DNA from: Lachnospiraceae bacterium 3-1
GTDB lineage: Bacteria; Bacillota; Clostridia; Lachnospirales; Lachnospiraceae
Assembly: GCA_000403255.2 (NCBI GenBank)
Contig: KE159597.1
Span: forward strand, 109,669-173,668
DNA: 64,000 nucleotides
Direction of reading: 5' to 3'
The notes beneath the pieces are model-generated. The model was given only the letters and a program-made list of their open reading frames with translations. It was not told the origin of the DNA and did not search any database. Positions 35,037-43,908 of the stretch are shown piece by piece (positions within the stretch are counted from its first letter, which is position 1; each line of letters begins with the position of its first letter). A program made the translations under genes and the position numbers.

Positions 35037-35327
35037 TTAACCAAATATAAAATCTTTCAGGGCGCCATTCACGCCGCCGATCATGCCGGCCAGCCAGGCC
35101 GCCGCCATCGGCAGGCCGTAAGGGCTGATAAGGAACGCAATCACCAGCCAGGACATTCCCGGCCAGAACCCGGCTGCGAAGAACAGCGCCAGCGCCGCCA
35201 GAAAAACAATCCCTGACAGAATTCCCAGCACGGCGCCGGAAACAACAACAAGAAATTTGCAGAACAGATAAAGAATCCCTGTAACTATTACAAAGGGAAG
35301 TGCTAGCAGTTTGCCAATCAGACGCAT
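35037..35327 (-). CDS. small membrane protein, CD1845 family
   Basis: A 96-residue protein with three hydrophobic segments (LLALPFVIVTGILYLFCKFL, SGIVFLAALALFFAAGF, SWLVIAFLISPYGLPMAAAW) and a short GALKDFIFG end. The order and length fit the CD1845-type mobile-element membrane proteins. GAAAGGAGG lies 7 bases before ATG. Unknown function, perhaps in the mating channel. Confidence 0.72.
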   Translation of the reverse strand: MRLIGKLLALPFVIVTGILYLFCKFLVVVSGAVLGILSGIVFLAALALFFAAGFWPGMSWLVIAFLISPYGLPMAAAWLAGMIGGVNGALKDFIFG

Positions 35328-35363
35328 ACGTCCGCCTCCTTTCCTAATCCCATGTCCGATTTT

Positions 35364-35408
35364 TCAGGACATCCAGGTATGCCCGAAGGGTATTTCAAAG
35401 AGAAGCAT
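35364..35408 (-). CDS. 14-codon leader ORF before CD1845-like gene
   Basis: MLLFEIPFGHTWMS with a GGAGGGG site 6 bases upstream and a perfect palindrome GTAAAATTTTAC just before that (35422-35433). It ends in the ATGTCC/GGACAT hairpin preceding the CD1845-like gene. Could couple translation or be chance. Confidence 0.3.
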   Translation of the reverse strand: MLLFEIPFGHTWMS

Positions 35409-35471
35409 ATTTACCCCTCCAGTAAAATTTTACCGTGCCGGCCTGCGGAAAGCAACGGCGGTTCTTCCTGT

Positions 35472-35816
35472 TTACGAAATGTTCGCAAATCCCCGCAGCA
35501 GCTTATCCATGCCGTCCCACAGGCTGTCCAGGCGGGTGCGCAGATCGTCCACGTCGGCAGAATAAACACTTCCGGTCTCATTGGCGCGTCTGGCATACTG
35601 GTTCAGGTTATTGGAGCAGATACGAAGGAGCCGTATCATTTCCTGGATGTCGCTCATATCCAGATGGATAATATAACCGTCAACCGCCATCTTGCGCAGA
35701 TATGCGGACAGGTTGGTAATGCCGAGCTCCGCCATGCGTTCCCTTACCAGCTCCGCATCCTGCTCGGACATGACGAACTCTGTGCGGACGGATTTTTTAT
35801 TATGCCCGCCCTTCAT
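35472..35816 (-). CDS. mobC: MobC relaxosome accessory protein of ICE2
   Basis: A 114-residue MobC: KKSVRTEFVMSEQDAELVRERM (DNA-binding N-terminus), LSAYLRKMAVDGYIIHLDMSDI and SNNLNQYARRAN are shared with the ICE1 MobC. Its ATG overlaps the stop of the upstream gene (ATGA), and the ribosome site AAAGGAGCC lies in the last codons of that gene. Unlike ICE1, it is separated from its relaxase by two genes. Confidence 0.9.
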   Translation of the reverse strand: MKGGHNKKSVRTEFVMSEQDAELVRERMAELGITNLSAYLRKMAVDGYIIHLDMSDIQEMIRLLRICSNNLNQYARRANETGSVYSADVDDLRTRLDSLWDGMDKLLRGFANIS

Positions 35817-36511
35817 CGTTCCGGCTCCTTTTTCGGGGCAGGCGGTTTATGGGTGGGGGCGGTTGTCCGGGACTCTTTGAGCCTTCCGCGCAAGGTATTC
35901 TTTTTCAGGCCGTCAATATATTCTTTTATATTGCCATTTGTGGCATGGCAGGAGCGTTTGAGCCGTTCCCGTTTCAGGATTACGGCAAGCTCCCGCTCGT
36001 CCTTTGGCAGATCGGTCATCGACTTTGGGCTCCCATGTACCGGCATCAGCTCATTCATAAGCTGTCTCCGATCCTGATAAGGAAGCGTGATACTGGCTCC
36101 GTCCTCAAACACAACGGCCACTTTACCAATGGGGCAGGTCAGCAGCTTTACCCGTTCCACATGAGCCCCATATTCAAGCGGGTATATATCGCCGACCACT
36201 TTTCCGTCTTGCACGTCTTTGATCGAGAGGGCATAGGCAAGGACCGGGTCTTTTGTCTGTTCATGGTAAAACTTCCACACATTATTTGCATGGCTGCCCT
36301 CCAGATAGACCTCCCATTCCCGCAGGGTATAGGTGCCGCACGGCCTCGACATCCAGAGAAGCCGCCGGTCCTCCGGTTCTCCCGATAGAGCCAGCTTTGG
36401 GATCAGCTCTTTATCCATATCAAAATCATCCTTGTAGTGTTGCGTGTGCAGCTCCATGATCTGCCCCAGGCTGTCCAGTATATCCACGCCCTCAAATCTT
36501 ACCGCGCCCAT
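35813..36511 (-). CDS. LPD28-like ICE accessory protein
   Basis: A 232-residue protein homologous to residues 1-180 of the ICE1 protein at 3387 (VRFEGVDILDSLGQIMEL, RLLWMSRPCGTYTLREWEVYLEG, WKFYHEQTKDPVLAYAL). It lacks that protein's extra middle region. The C-terminus has a weaker form of the tag, NTLRGRLKESR, and ends KKEPER, as in the DUF3849 protein. Start and stop overlap both neighbours by 1-4 bases. Biochemistry unknown. Confidence 0.7.
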   Translation of the reverse strand: MGAVRFEGVDILDSLGQIMELHTQHYKDDFDMDKELIPKLALSGEPEDRRLLWMSRPCGTYTLREWEVYLEGSHANNVWKFYHEQTKDPVLAYALSIKDVQDGKVVGDIYPLEYGAHVERVKLLTCPIGKVAVVFEDGASITLPYQDRRQLMNELMPVHGSPKSMTDLPKDERELAVILKRERLKRSCHATNGNIKEYIDGLKKNTLRGRLKESRTTAPTHKPPAPKKEPER

Positions 36512-37452
36512 CAGCGTTCCCTCTCTGCCATCAACGGCGCTGCCTGTTTTGCTTCATGCTCCGAACGTTCCGCCTTCAGCCGTTCCATCAGGGAAGGTTT
36601 CTCCGGCGTTTCCTCCATCAGCGTCTCCGGGGCAAGCTCGCGGATTTCCTCGTAAGTCTGCCCGTCCGTCAGGTCGGGGCGCTCCGGCGGTTCGTTGTTG
36701 AGGCGTCCGTCCAGCATATTGTAGTTGCCGGTCTGTCCTTCCTCATAAAGCTCCGCATTACGTAGATAGCTCTCCGGCGGCTGGAAGGGCTGTCCGGCGA
36801 ACAGGATTTCCCGGATCGGTGTAAACTGTGAGAGCACGCCGTCCCGGAGCCTTGCAAATTCCTCATACTGTCGCAGGGTAAGGCCGCGCTCCATCATTTC
36901 CGCCTGGGTGTGCGCCCATCCCTCCCCATAGAGGAAATAGTACATATCCGGCTGGTCGCAGACAAAGCACAGGGAGCCGTCCTGATTGTCATAATAGGAT
37001 GCCTGCATATCTTGGCAGCGGCAGCGTTCCTCACGCCCCAGGTACACCCGGTTGTCCGCGCCCAGCATGGCGACCATGCCCGCATAGTTGCTATGGACCG
37101 CAGAGCGGATTTCCACCAATGGGTCTGCCTCCGGCATGGCCTGTCTGCCGGGAATCTCGTTCTGCTTTTCTGCCGCGTCATTTCTCGGCGTTACTTCCTC
37201 ATGGGCGCGGGCATCCAAATCCGGCTGTGCGGAAGTCTTTCTGACGGCGCCCGGCTCCTTCTCCTTCTCCTGTGCGTAATAATGGACATTGGCGGTGGTC
37301 CTGCTGTTCATTTCCCCGGCGTAAGCCTCCGCAGCCTTGCGGGTATCAAATTCCAAAGGCTTTCCGTCCTCCTTGCACCACGCCTCGGCATGGCCGAAGA
37401 TAGAAGCACCGCTGCGGACCGCCCACACGCCGTATACTTTTTCTTTTCCCAT
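36511..37452 (-). CDS. conserved ICE protein with C-terminal tag
   Basis: A 313-residue cytoplasmic protein. The N-terminal 60 residues (YGVWAVRSGASIFGHAEAWCKE, FDTRKAAEAYAGEMN) look like a small LPD25-type domain seen in polyvalent proteins. A charged linker and a domain with CRCQDMQ...YYDNQDGSLCFVCDQ follow. The tail has KPSLMERLKAER and ends AERER. It shares one base with the downstream gene. I do not recognise a function. Confidence 0.62.
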   Translation of the reverse strand: MGKEKVYGVWAVRSGASIFGHAEAWCKEDGKPLEFDTRKAAEAYAGEMNSRTTANVHYYAQEKEKEPGAVRKTSAQPDLDARAHEEVTPRNDAAEKQNEIPGRQAMPEADPLVEIRSAVHSNYAGMVAMLGADNRVYLGREERCRCQDMQASYYDNQDGSLCFVCDQPDMYYFLYGEGWAHTQAEMMERGLTLRQYEEFARLRDGVLSQFTPIREILFAGQPFQPPESYLRNAELYEEGQTGNYNMLDGRLNNEPPERPDLTDGQTYEEIRELAPETLMEETPEKPSLMERLKAERSEHEAKQAAPLMAERER

Positions 37453-37463
37453 CCTGATCCTCC

Positions 37464-38099
37464 TTACCGTTCCTGCTGCTTTGCCGGTTTCTGCTTTCTG
37501 TCAGGCTCCGCCGGCTTTGTTTCCTTCATCCGCTGCCGGACAGAGGGTTTGCGTTCCGGTTCGTCCGCAGAGGTGATATTGACATACTCGCCGATAATGT
37601 TCAGCGCCTCATGGTAGCTCCCGGAGGCAAACACCCGGTCCGACATTTCCTTTGCCTGCTCCGCCATGCCGTTCCTGCGCAGGGTCCGGGAGGCAATGCC
37701 GATCAGGTTAAAGACATTCCCGTCCTGGCCGATCAGCGCACAGTCCGGTTTTTCCGGCTCCGGTGAAGGTTCCCCGATAAAGCCGCCTAACCGGTTCGGC
37801 ACAAAGTCTGACAGCCAAGTGCCCCCGAAATCCGCATGGGTCTGTAACCGCCACACGGCAAGTTTCCCTATATCCAGTTTTACATCCTCGAAAGGGTAGA
37901 GCAGACAAGTAAGATCCCCATACTGGAAAGTGGAAACATCCTCAAATTTACTGCCGTCCTTCAAGATCCCCGCCTCGGTGAGCATGTCGTTGATTCCGTC
38001 CACCCATTCCTTCAAATCCCCTCCACAGCCCTGTAAGATCAGGCCGTCCTTGCCTTCCATATGCCGCAGGTCATCGGTTGTGATTGTGTTGATATTCAA
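37464..38099 (-). CDS. conserved ICE protein with C-terminal tag
   Basis: A 211-residue protein, acidic in its first 180 residues (LKEWVDGINDMLTEAGILKDG, TFQYGDLTCLLYPFEDVKLDIG) and basic at the end: KPSVRQRMKETKPAEPDRKQ... ending QQER. GGAGG lies 8 bases before ATG. Located 11 bases from each neighbour within the accessory operon. No family recognised. Confidence 0.6.
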   Translation of the reverse strand: MNINTITTDDLRHMEGKDGLILQGCGGDLKEWVDGINDMLTEAGILKDGSKFEDVSTFQYGDLTCLLYPFEDVKLDIGKLAVWRLQTHADFGGTWLSDFVPNRLGGFIGEPSPEPEKPDCALIGQDGNVFNLIGIASRTLRRNGMAEQAKEMSDRVFASGSYHEALNIIGEYVNITSADEPERKPSVRQRMKETKPAEPDRKQKPAKQQER

Positions 38100-38111
38100 A
38101 TAAACCGCCTC

Positions 38112-38642
38112 CTATCGTTCCTGTTGATGATTGGTTTTCTGCCGGACGGCTTTTGCCGCTGGCTGTTTCTTTAGCTGCTTACGGACGGAAGGCTTTGCCG
38201 CCGGCTGCCACATATCCGTTAAGATGGCAGATACCGGCTGTTCCCATTCCTTCCCGAACCCTCGGATCACAGTCCCGTACATGATCCCGTTATCCGCAAA
38301 CATCTTCAAAGTGTCAAACGCCCGGTCGAATAATTCTATATTTCTTGCATCCACGCTGGGCGCAAAATGAACCACCCCCACAGGGTAGTCCCCTCCGGCG
38401 CCGACCCATCCCCGGACAAACGCGTCATAATCCTTTGTGACGCCGGCAGCCGCAAGCTCACCGGCATGGCTGGAATCCATCAGGCTTGTCACCGCATACT
38501 GCCGGCCTAAGACCAGCAGCCCTGTGTCCGGGTTATACATGAAGCGTCGGTTGTCGATCTGCTGCATGTCAATGGCCTGGGTCCGTGTGTCGATCCGCAT
38601 GATCTCCGGCACGATTGGTATTTTTATTTTTTCGATAAACAT
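38112..38642 (-). CDS. conserved ICE protein with C-terminal tag
   Basis: A 176-residue protein (RIDTRTQAIDMQQIDNRRFMYNPDTG, ELFDRAFDTLKMFADNGIMYG), ending KPSVRKQLKKQPAAKAVRQK...QQER. The start is uncertain: GGGAGGG directly touches ATG 38642, so a later ATG (38600) or the longer frame to 38720 is possible. No family recognised. Confidence 0.55.
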   Translation of the reverse strand: MFIEKIKIPIVPEIMRIDTRTQAIDMQQIDNRRFMYNPDTGLLVLGRQYAVTSLMDSSHAGELAAAGVTKDYDAFVRGWVGAGGDYPVGVVHFAPSVDARNIELFDRAFDTLKMFADNGIMYGTVIRGFGKEWEQPVSAILTDMWQPAAKPSVRKQLKKQPAAKAVRQKTNHQQER

Positions 38643-38776
38643 CCCTCCCAATTTCTCTGCCTGTCCGCAACTTAGGGCTGTTTTAAGGCATCCGAGTATT
38701 CTTATACAGCCGTCCCTCAAACCGGGGTTTGAAAGCCTTGAAAATCAAGCCTCTTTTGGGTTAAGCTGCGGACATA

Positions 38777-39154
38777 TCACCCCTGGTTCTGCCTGCTCCG
38801 GCGTTTGCGTTCCCGCTCGGATTTCCGTCTGGCAAAGGCACGGCAGGAATCCGAACAATATGCCTGGCTCGTGGTGGGAAGATATGCTTTGCCGCAGACC
38901 GGGCAGGTTTTCTGTTTCAGGGAAGTGTCCTCGCCGGTAACGGCAGATTCCAGCGCCGGCTCTGTCGGCAGCACCGCCTCCCGGAAATACCTGCAAAAAG
39001 AGCCGGTCCACCATTTATGAAGCATATAGCAGGGGCAGTCTAAGGGGAGGCAGAGCCTATCCCGATTGTCATAGTTGGCGCAAAGGTCTGTCACCAACCT
39101 TCGGATCGCCGCCCGTTCCTGCCTGTTTAATTCCCGTAAGGGCGGCCCGTTCAT
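38777..39154 (-). CDS. cysteine-rich VLP domain protein
   Basis: A 125-residue paralogue of 4546-4911: LCANYDNRDRLCLPLDCPCY, FCRYFREAVLPTEPALESAV and a zinc ribbon CPVCGKAYLPTTSQAYCSDSC before a basic RRKSERERKRRSRQNQ tail. The ATG overlaps the topoisomerase stop by 4 bases. In both ICEs this family is encoded among the DNA-processing genes. Nucleic-acid binding is likely. Confidence 0.75.
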   Translation of the reverse strand: MNGPPLRELNRQERAAIRRLVTDLCANYDNRDRLCLPLDCPCYMLHKWWTGSFCRYFREAVLPTEPALESAVTGEDTSLKQKTCPVCGKAYLPTTSQAYCSDSCRAFARRKSERERKRRSRQNQG

Positions 39155-41259
39155 TTCCTCCTGCCTTTCTTAGCCGGAAATTCCAGCTTGAAATTCACAT
39201 ATTTCCCGCCTGTATCATCCAGCACCACCACGGCGTCATAGGTATTTCCCGTCTTTTCGCTGTAAAGCCCGGACATGGAAACGCGGCCCTCTTTCAGAAG
39301 GGCCGCCGCCACAGACTTTGTTATGGATTTTTTCTTGCCGGAAAAGAATTTATTGTCTTTCCACAGTACAAAGGCACAGTCCCGGTTATCACAAAAGAAT
39401 CCTTTTTTACCCTCATATACGGTTCCGCCACAGCGGGGGCAGGTGCCGACAGCCTCACGCCCATTTCCTTTTGCATCCGGGAACAGGCCGGCAAAGCGTT
39501 CCTCCGGGGCGGTATGCTCCTTTACCAGCGTCCGGCTCATATCCGCAATCTGCTCCATAAAGGACCCTGCATCCAGCTCGCCGCGTTCCACCTGCTTCAA
39601 CATAGATTCCCATTCTGCGGTGAGCATAGGCGATTTGATATTGTCCGGCAGCACCAGGATCAGGTTCGTACCTTTTTCCGTTGGAATAAGCTGCTTTTTC
39701 TTCCGCTGCACAAATCCCGCGGAGACCAGTTTTTCCAACGTGGCCGCACGGGTGGCCGGGGTGCCTAATCCCTTGCGCTCGGCATCCTCCGGCATATCCT
39801 CGGCCCCGGCGGTCTCCATAGCTGCCAGAAGGGAATCCTCCGTATAGTGTTTCGGCGGTGAGGTTTTACCTTCCCGGACACTGGCAGAGACCGTTTCAAA
39901 TATCTGTCCTTCCTGCAGCATGGGAAGGGAGACATCCGTATTCTCGTCATCCTCCGGTTTGAATTGTTTCAATCCCATGCGGTAGAGGCGTTCCACTTCC
40001 TTCCATCCAGCCTGTAATACCGTCTTTCCTTTTGCTGTGAAGGAACGAGCCTGGCAATCCAAAATTGCCGTCACCGCCTCAAACCGGTGTACCTGGGCCG
40101 TGGCAGAGAGCAGCCTTGCGATGATCAGCGTCAGTACATCCCGCTCCCCGGAAGGAAGCTCCGTCAAATCTGTCCGGGCAATCTCCGCCGTAGGGATAAT
40201 GGCGTGATGGTCTGTAACTTTGCTGTTGTCCGTCACCCGGCCAATATCCGGTTCCCCGGCGCAGCCCTTTCCGAAAGGCATATGATCCCGCAGCCAGAGA
40301 ACCAAGGAAGCGACAGTTGTCTGCATATCTTCGGTGAGATACTGGCTGTCCGTCCGGGGATAGGTCGCCAGTTTTTTCTCATAAAGGGACTGCACATAGT
40401 CAAGGGTCTGCTGCGCCGTATAGCCATAAATACGGTTACATTCCCGCTGCAAAGTTGTCAGGTCATACAGCCGGGGCGGCTGCACCGTCTTGATCTGTTT
40501 CTCCACGGACAGCACGGAAACATTCTGCCCGTCACAATCCATACGAATTTTTTCAGCTTCATTTTTCCCGGACAACTTTTCGCCGGAGGCAGTAAAGCTG
40601 CCGCAGGTGATCTCCGGCACGTAAAAGAGCCTGCTCGTAAATGCCTGAATATCCGTCTCCCGCTGTACCAGAAGGGCCAGCGTGGGTGACATGACCCGCC
40701 CCACATTCAGCGTAACGCCATACAGGACAGAGAAAAGCCGGGTGGCGTTAATGCCGACCAGCCAGTCAGCTCCGGCCCGGCAGACCGCCGCGTCATAGAG
40801 CTTATCATAGTCGCTGCCGGGACGCAGGTGCTCGAACCCGTCACGGATTGCCGCGTCCTCCATACTGGAAATCCAGAGCCGTTCCATCGGTTTCTTACAT
40901 CCGGCATGTTCATAGACCAGACGGAAGATCAGTTCACCCTCACGCCCGGCATCCGTAGCGCATACCACCGATTCCACCCGTTTGTCCTTCATCAGCCGGC
41001 ACAGAAGGTCAAGCTGCTTTTGCTTGTCCTTCGACACCTGATATTTCCATTCTTCCGGCAGGATCGGCAAATCACCATAGCGCCATCTGGCATACTGTTC
41101 CCCGTAAGCCTCCGGCTGCGCCAGCTCCAGAAGGTGCCCCACGCACCAGCTCACCAGACACCCGCCGCCCTCCAGGTAGCCGTCTTTTTTCTCATTCGCA
41201 CCCAGGACCGCCGCCAGCGACATGGCGACGGAGGGCTTTTCCGCAATCACTAACTTCAT
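39151..41259 (-). CDS. topB: type IA DNA topoisomerase (TopB-like)
   Basis: A 702-residue topoisomerase III. The Toprim domain (LVIAEKPSVAMSLAAVLGA, ATDAGREGELIFRLVYE) is followed by the active-site Tyr300 in ATYPRTDSQYL and the family motif GLGTPATRA. A C-terminal zinc finger, CPRCGGTVYEGKKGFFCDN, is of the ICE-type. It relaxes and decatenates single-stranded regions, assisting conjugative DNA processing. It starts with a long canonical N-terminus; the gene is followed immediately by the VLP gene. Tn1549-like elements usually carry it at this position. Confidence 0.95.
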   Translation of the reverse strand: MKLVIAEKPSVAMSLAAVLGANEKKDGYLEGGGCLVSWCVGHLLELAQPEAYGEQYARWRYGDLPILPEEWKYQVSKDKQKQLDLLCRLMKDKRVESVVCATDAGREGELIFRLVYEHAGCKKPMERLWISSMEDAAIRDGFEHLRPGSDYDKLYDAAVCRAGADWLVGINATRLFSVLYGVTLNVGRVMSPTLALLVQRETDIQAFTSRLFYVPEITCGSFTASGEKLSGKNEAEKIRMDCDGQNVSVLSVEKQIKTVQPPRLYDLTTLQRECNRIYGYTAQQTLDYVQSLYEKKLATYPRTDSQYLTEDMQTTVASLVLWLRDHMPFGKGCAGEPDIGRVTDNSKVTDHHAIIPTAEIARTDLTELPSGERDVLTLIIARLLSATAQVHRFEAVTAILDCQARSFTAKGKTVLQAGWKEVERLYRMGLKQFKPEDDENTDVSLPMLQEGQIFETVSASVREGKTSPPKHYTEDSLLAAMETAGAEDMPEDAERKGLGTPATRAATLEKLVSAGFVQRKKKQLIPTEKGTNLILVLPDNIKSPMLTAEWESMLKQVERGELDAGSFMEQIADMSRTLVKEHTAPEERFAGLFPDAKGNGREAVGTCPRCGGTVYEGKKGFFCDNRDCAFVLWKDNKFFSGKKKSITKSVAAALLKEGRVSMSGLYSEKTGNTYDAVVVLDDTGGKYVNFKLEFPAKKGRRK

Positions 41260-41300
41260 TCAAATAACCTCCATTGAAATAAAGGCTTTATAGCAGCCCT

Positions 41301-42326
41301 TTATATGCTCGGTTCCTGTTTGGTTTTATGGCTTTCCCTGTGGCTCTTTGCATCCTTTTCCTGAACCTTTGCTTTATTTTCGGAAAGCCTCTCTAAAAGC
41401 CCTTTTTCCTGTTTCCGTCCCAGGGTTTTTGCTGCCCGGTCAAAATACTGCACCTTATCGGAAAGTAAATCCTCTGGCAGCACCTGGGAAGCATTGACTT
41501 CCCTGACCATATTTTCCAGTTCTTTTGTCTGCATGTTCCCGTTATCCGGCACAATTAAGACCTCATGGACGGATGATGGAAGGACATAAAAATCGGAACC
41601 AAGCAGTTCGCCGATTTTATCCAGTACGCCATCCCGCGCCAAAGCCCCGGCTCCATCCAGTTTGCTTTGGTTCGTCAGGACATACATAGGCGCAGCGCCA
41701 GTTTCTGCCGGTTCCTGTTGGCTGAATAGATTCGTAGGTTTGGCAGAAAGCATAAGCTCTGACATCACATCATCCATTGTATAGAAGCAGACAGGGTTCC
41801 GGGCATTTTCCGCTGTAACAGCGTCATGGTGAAGCTGTTCCGGTGTAATCCCCCATAGATTCAACATGTCATTTGTAACAACAGCGGAAGCCGTTCCGCT
41901 GCTGTCCTCCATGATCTGAATCCGGTAAGTTGCCGCCAGTTCCCCACATGCGGTACAGGGTTTATCTTTCAAATATTCCTGGTTCTTTTCCGGGTCGCAC
42001 AGACGGATAGCAAGCATCGGCCTGGCTGTTTCATAATCCTCCAGTCCCTTCACGTCAACAGGAAGCTTCAAACCGCTCTCCATTTTTATCTGTGCGATTT
42101 CCTTCATAATGTCCTCCATCGGACGGCCTTTGGAAAACTGTTCCTCATAGTGTTCCAGATAAATGGCCGGCGCAACTGTTTCATTATTTGTACGGATAAT
42201 AAGCCCTGTAAGAGTACGGTCATTTCCTTTTGTGACTTTTTCAAGGGTTATCTTTGCATCCTGGCAGTCTGCCGGCAGATATTCCCGGATATGGTTTTTG
42301 ATATTTTCTGCAAATTCCTGTTTCAT
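41301..42326 (-). CDS. DUF5688-type ICE protein
   Basis: A 341-residue protein matching my memory of DUF5688: IRTNNETVAPAIYLEHYEEQF, ARPMLAIRLCDPEKNQEYL, LHHDAVTAENARNPVCFYTM and SKLDGAGALARDGVLDKIGE. ATG 42326 follows GGGAGG by 7 bases. A weak form of the C-terminal tag is seen (GLLERLSENKAK, basic end). Unknown function; constant partner of topoisomerase genes in these elements. Confidence 0.7.
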   Translation of the reverse strand: MKQEFAENIKNHIREYLPADCQDAKITLEKVTKGNDRTLTGLIIRTNNETVAPAIYLEHYEEQFSKGRPMEDIMKEIAQIKMESGLKLPVDVKGLEDYETARPMLAIRLCDPEKNQEYLKDKPCTACGELAATYRIQIMEDSSGTASAVVTNDMLNLWGITPEQLHHDAVTAENARNPVCFYTMDDVMSELMLSAKPTNLFSQQEPAETGAAPMYVLTNQSKLDGAGALARDGVLDKIGELLGSDFYVLPSSVHEVLIVPDNGNMQTKELENMVREVNASQVLPEDLLSDKVQYFDRAAKTLGRKQEKGLLERLSENKAKVQEKDAKSHRESHKTKQEPSI

Positions 42327-42457
42327 TCGTTTTCCTCCCGTTTCCTGTTTTCCAACCATTCATCTTCCTGCTTTGCGGCCTGCAAAAGACACATCAGAAC
42401 AACGCCGGCAGACATCCCTCCTGTGAATGTAAGGAAGTGTGTAATCATGTTCCACAT
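42323..42457 (-). CDS. 44-residue membrane protein, DUF3789 type
   Basis: One membrane span (MITHFLTFTGGMSAGVVLMCL) and a hydrophilic tail QAAKQEDEWLENRKREENE, as in DUF3789. GGAGG lies 7 bases before ATG 42457; the longer frame adds unrelated residues. Stop overlaps the DUF5688 start. Confidence 0.65.
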   Translation of the reverse strand: MWNMITHFLTFTGGMSAGVVLMCLLQAAKQEDEWLENRKREENE

Positions 42458-42520
42458 AAAAAATCCTCCAAAAATTGGTAAAGAAAAACGCCCACTGGAA
42501 AGCAGGCGTATCATCAAGTA

Positions 42521-43045
42521 TCAGTTATCTATTCTTTTATTTTTTCCTGCTGCGGACTGTCCCGGCAGAACAATCTCCCCGACCGGGATTTCCCGCAGCT
42601 CCTTTTTCATCTGGTGCGCAAACCGGATCGTCCTGACCGTGCCCCCTTTTTCCCTCCCGTCATACACGGCGATCACCCGGTCCGAGTGCTCGGCCATGTA
42701 GCGGTTCCGGTGGGAATAGACGCTGGGGTGGTATTTCTCCTGCATGACGACAACATCCGCACATGCCTCCAGCATTTCATAGGTCCGTCCCTTTTCCATC
42801 AGGTTATCCAGCCGCTTTTGATAAGGGATAACCGCAATCAGCTCCAGTGCCGGATTCGTCTTTTTCTTTTCCAGTACGATCTCTGCAAAATACTGATCCA
42901 CGCCGTCCGCAAAGCCGCTCATAAAGCGGGTAAACCCGTCCGCAACAGCGCAGTCAATCTCACGCCGCAGCGCCGCCTTTACATGGTTGATTTCTTTCTG
43001 CGGTAAATCCCTGTGCCCGGTGACACAGCATGTCTTTCCTTTCAT
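42521..43045 (-). CDS. SLOG-family (YpsA-like) protein
   Basis: A 174-residue nucleotide-binding fold: CCVTGHRDLPQKE at the N-terminus and RFMSGFADGVDQYFAEIVLEKK and AEHSDRVIAVYDGREKGGTV are the conserved parts of the DUF1273/YpsA SLOG family. GGAGG precedes ATG. The family binds nucleotide-derived ligands and may sense stress or defence signals; here ICE-borne. Divergent from the XRE gene at 43196. Confidence 0.78.
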   Translation of the reverse strand: MKGKTCCVTGHRDLPQKEINHVKAALRREIDCAVADGFTRFMSGFADGVDQYFAEIVLEKKKTNPALELIAVIPYQKRLDNLMEKGRTYEMLEACADVVVMQEKYHPSVYSHRNRYMAEHSDRVIAVYDGREKGGTVRTIRFAHQMKKELREIPVGEIVLPGQSAAGKNKRIDN

Positions 43046-43195
43046 CTGTCTTTTCCTCCATCCGATAGTTAGTATTCTTCACTTCCAAAATTATAATAGA
43101 TTTATTTTAGCGTTTCAATGTAAACACCCTTTTTTATTTTGCGAATAAGGGAAGGGCGTAAGGTACAATCTATTACAGAATAGGAGGCAGAGGCG

Positions 43196-43510
43196 ATGTA
43201 TGAAGATTTCGTCCCGGAACGGCTGGCAAAGCTGCGGACACAGAAAGGCGTGTCTGCACGCGATATGTCCTTGTCATTGGGACAGGCAAATAACTACATT
43301 AACAACATTGAAAATAAAAAGTCCCTTCCCTCCATGCAGTCCTTCCTTTACATCTGTGAATATCTGGGAGTGACGCCCCAGGAATTTTTTGACGAAGGGA
43401 ACCCGGCCCCGCAAGCCTTAAAGGAATTTATCGCAGAGGCAAAAAAACTGGATTCCAGGTCAATGGGTTATATCCTCGGCATTATGAAAGAACTGAACAG
43501 CAAGCGCTAA
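43196..43510 (+). CDS. XRE-family regulator
   Basis: A 104-residue repressor: RLAKLRTQKGVSARDMSLSLGQANNYINNIENKKSLPSMQSF is a clear Cro/C1 HTH, followed by EYLGVTPQEFFDE and a short helical dimer region. AGGAGG lies 10 bases before ATG. Reads opposite to the surrounding ICE2 core and shares its promoter region with the SLOG gene; it may repress that operon. No operator identified. Confidence 0.8.
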   Translation: MYEDFVPERLAKLRTQKGVSARDMSLSLGQANNYINNIENKKSLPSMQSFLYICEYLGVTPQEFFDEGNPAPQALKEFIAEAKKLDSRSMGYILGIMKELNSKR

Positions 43511-43564
43511 GGCGGCCAGGGTGTTGGCCGCTTTTACTATTCTGTAAATTTTTTTCGTGCCCCC

Positions 43565-43623
43565 TTGCATAAATCCCCCAAAGTGGATATACTATAAGTA
43601 AGAAAGTAAGAACTTCTAACTTT
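43565..43623 (+). promoter_or_regulatory. promoter and operator of the toxin-antitoxin pair
   Basis: TTGCAT, 17 bases, TATACT (43588-43593), then the imperfect 21-bp palindrome AAAGTAAGAACTTCTAACTT(T) at 43603-43623. The palindrome would cover the transcription start, the expected site for AbrB-type autoregulation. Confidence 0.65.
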
Positions 43624-43647
43624 CAAACTTAAAAAGGAGATGATTCT

Positions 43648-43908
43648 ATGCTGGCAGAATTACGCCAAAAAGCCCAGGTCACGATACCAAGAGAAATCAT
43701 TGTCAAGCTCGGCCTGTCAGAAGGCGACAAACTGGACATTTTCGAGAAAGACGGTTCCATCTGCATCATGCCGGTGGTGGTCTATCCAAAGAACACCCTG
43801 AATGAGCTCCGGGAAGAAATTGACGGGGTAAAAGCAAAAATCGCATCCGGAGAACAGCCGGTCTTTGACAGCGTGGACGCCCTGTTTGACAGACTGGAGG
43901 CAGAATAA
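43648..43908 (+). CDS. AbrB/MazE-type antitoxin
   Basis: An 86-residue protein with the swapped-hairpin DNA-binding domain AELRQKAQVTIPREIIVKLGLSEGDKLDIFEKDG and a C-terminal helical region that would bind the toxin. AAGGAG lies 8 bases before ATG. Its stop overlaps the toxin start (TAATG). Neutralises the RelE-like toxin and represses the pair. Confidence 0.85.
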   Translation: MLAELRQKAQVTIPREIIVKLGLSEGDKLDIFEKDGSICIMPVVVYPKNTLNELREEIDGVKAKIASGEQPVFDSVDALFDRLEAE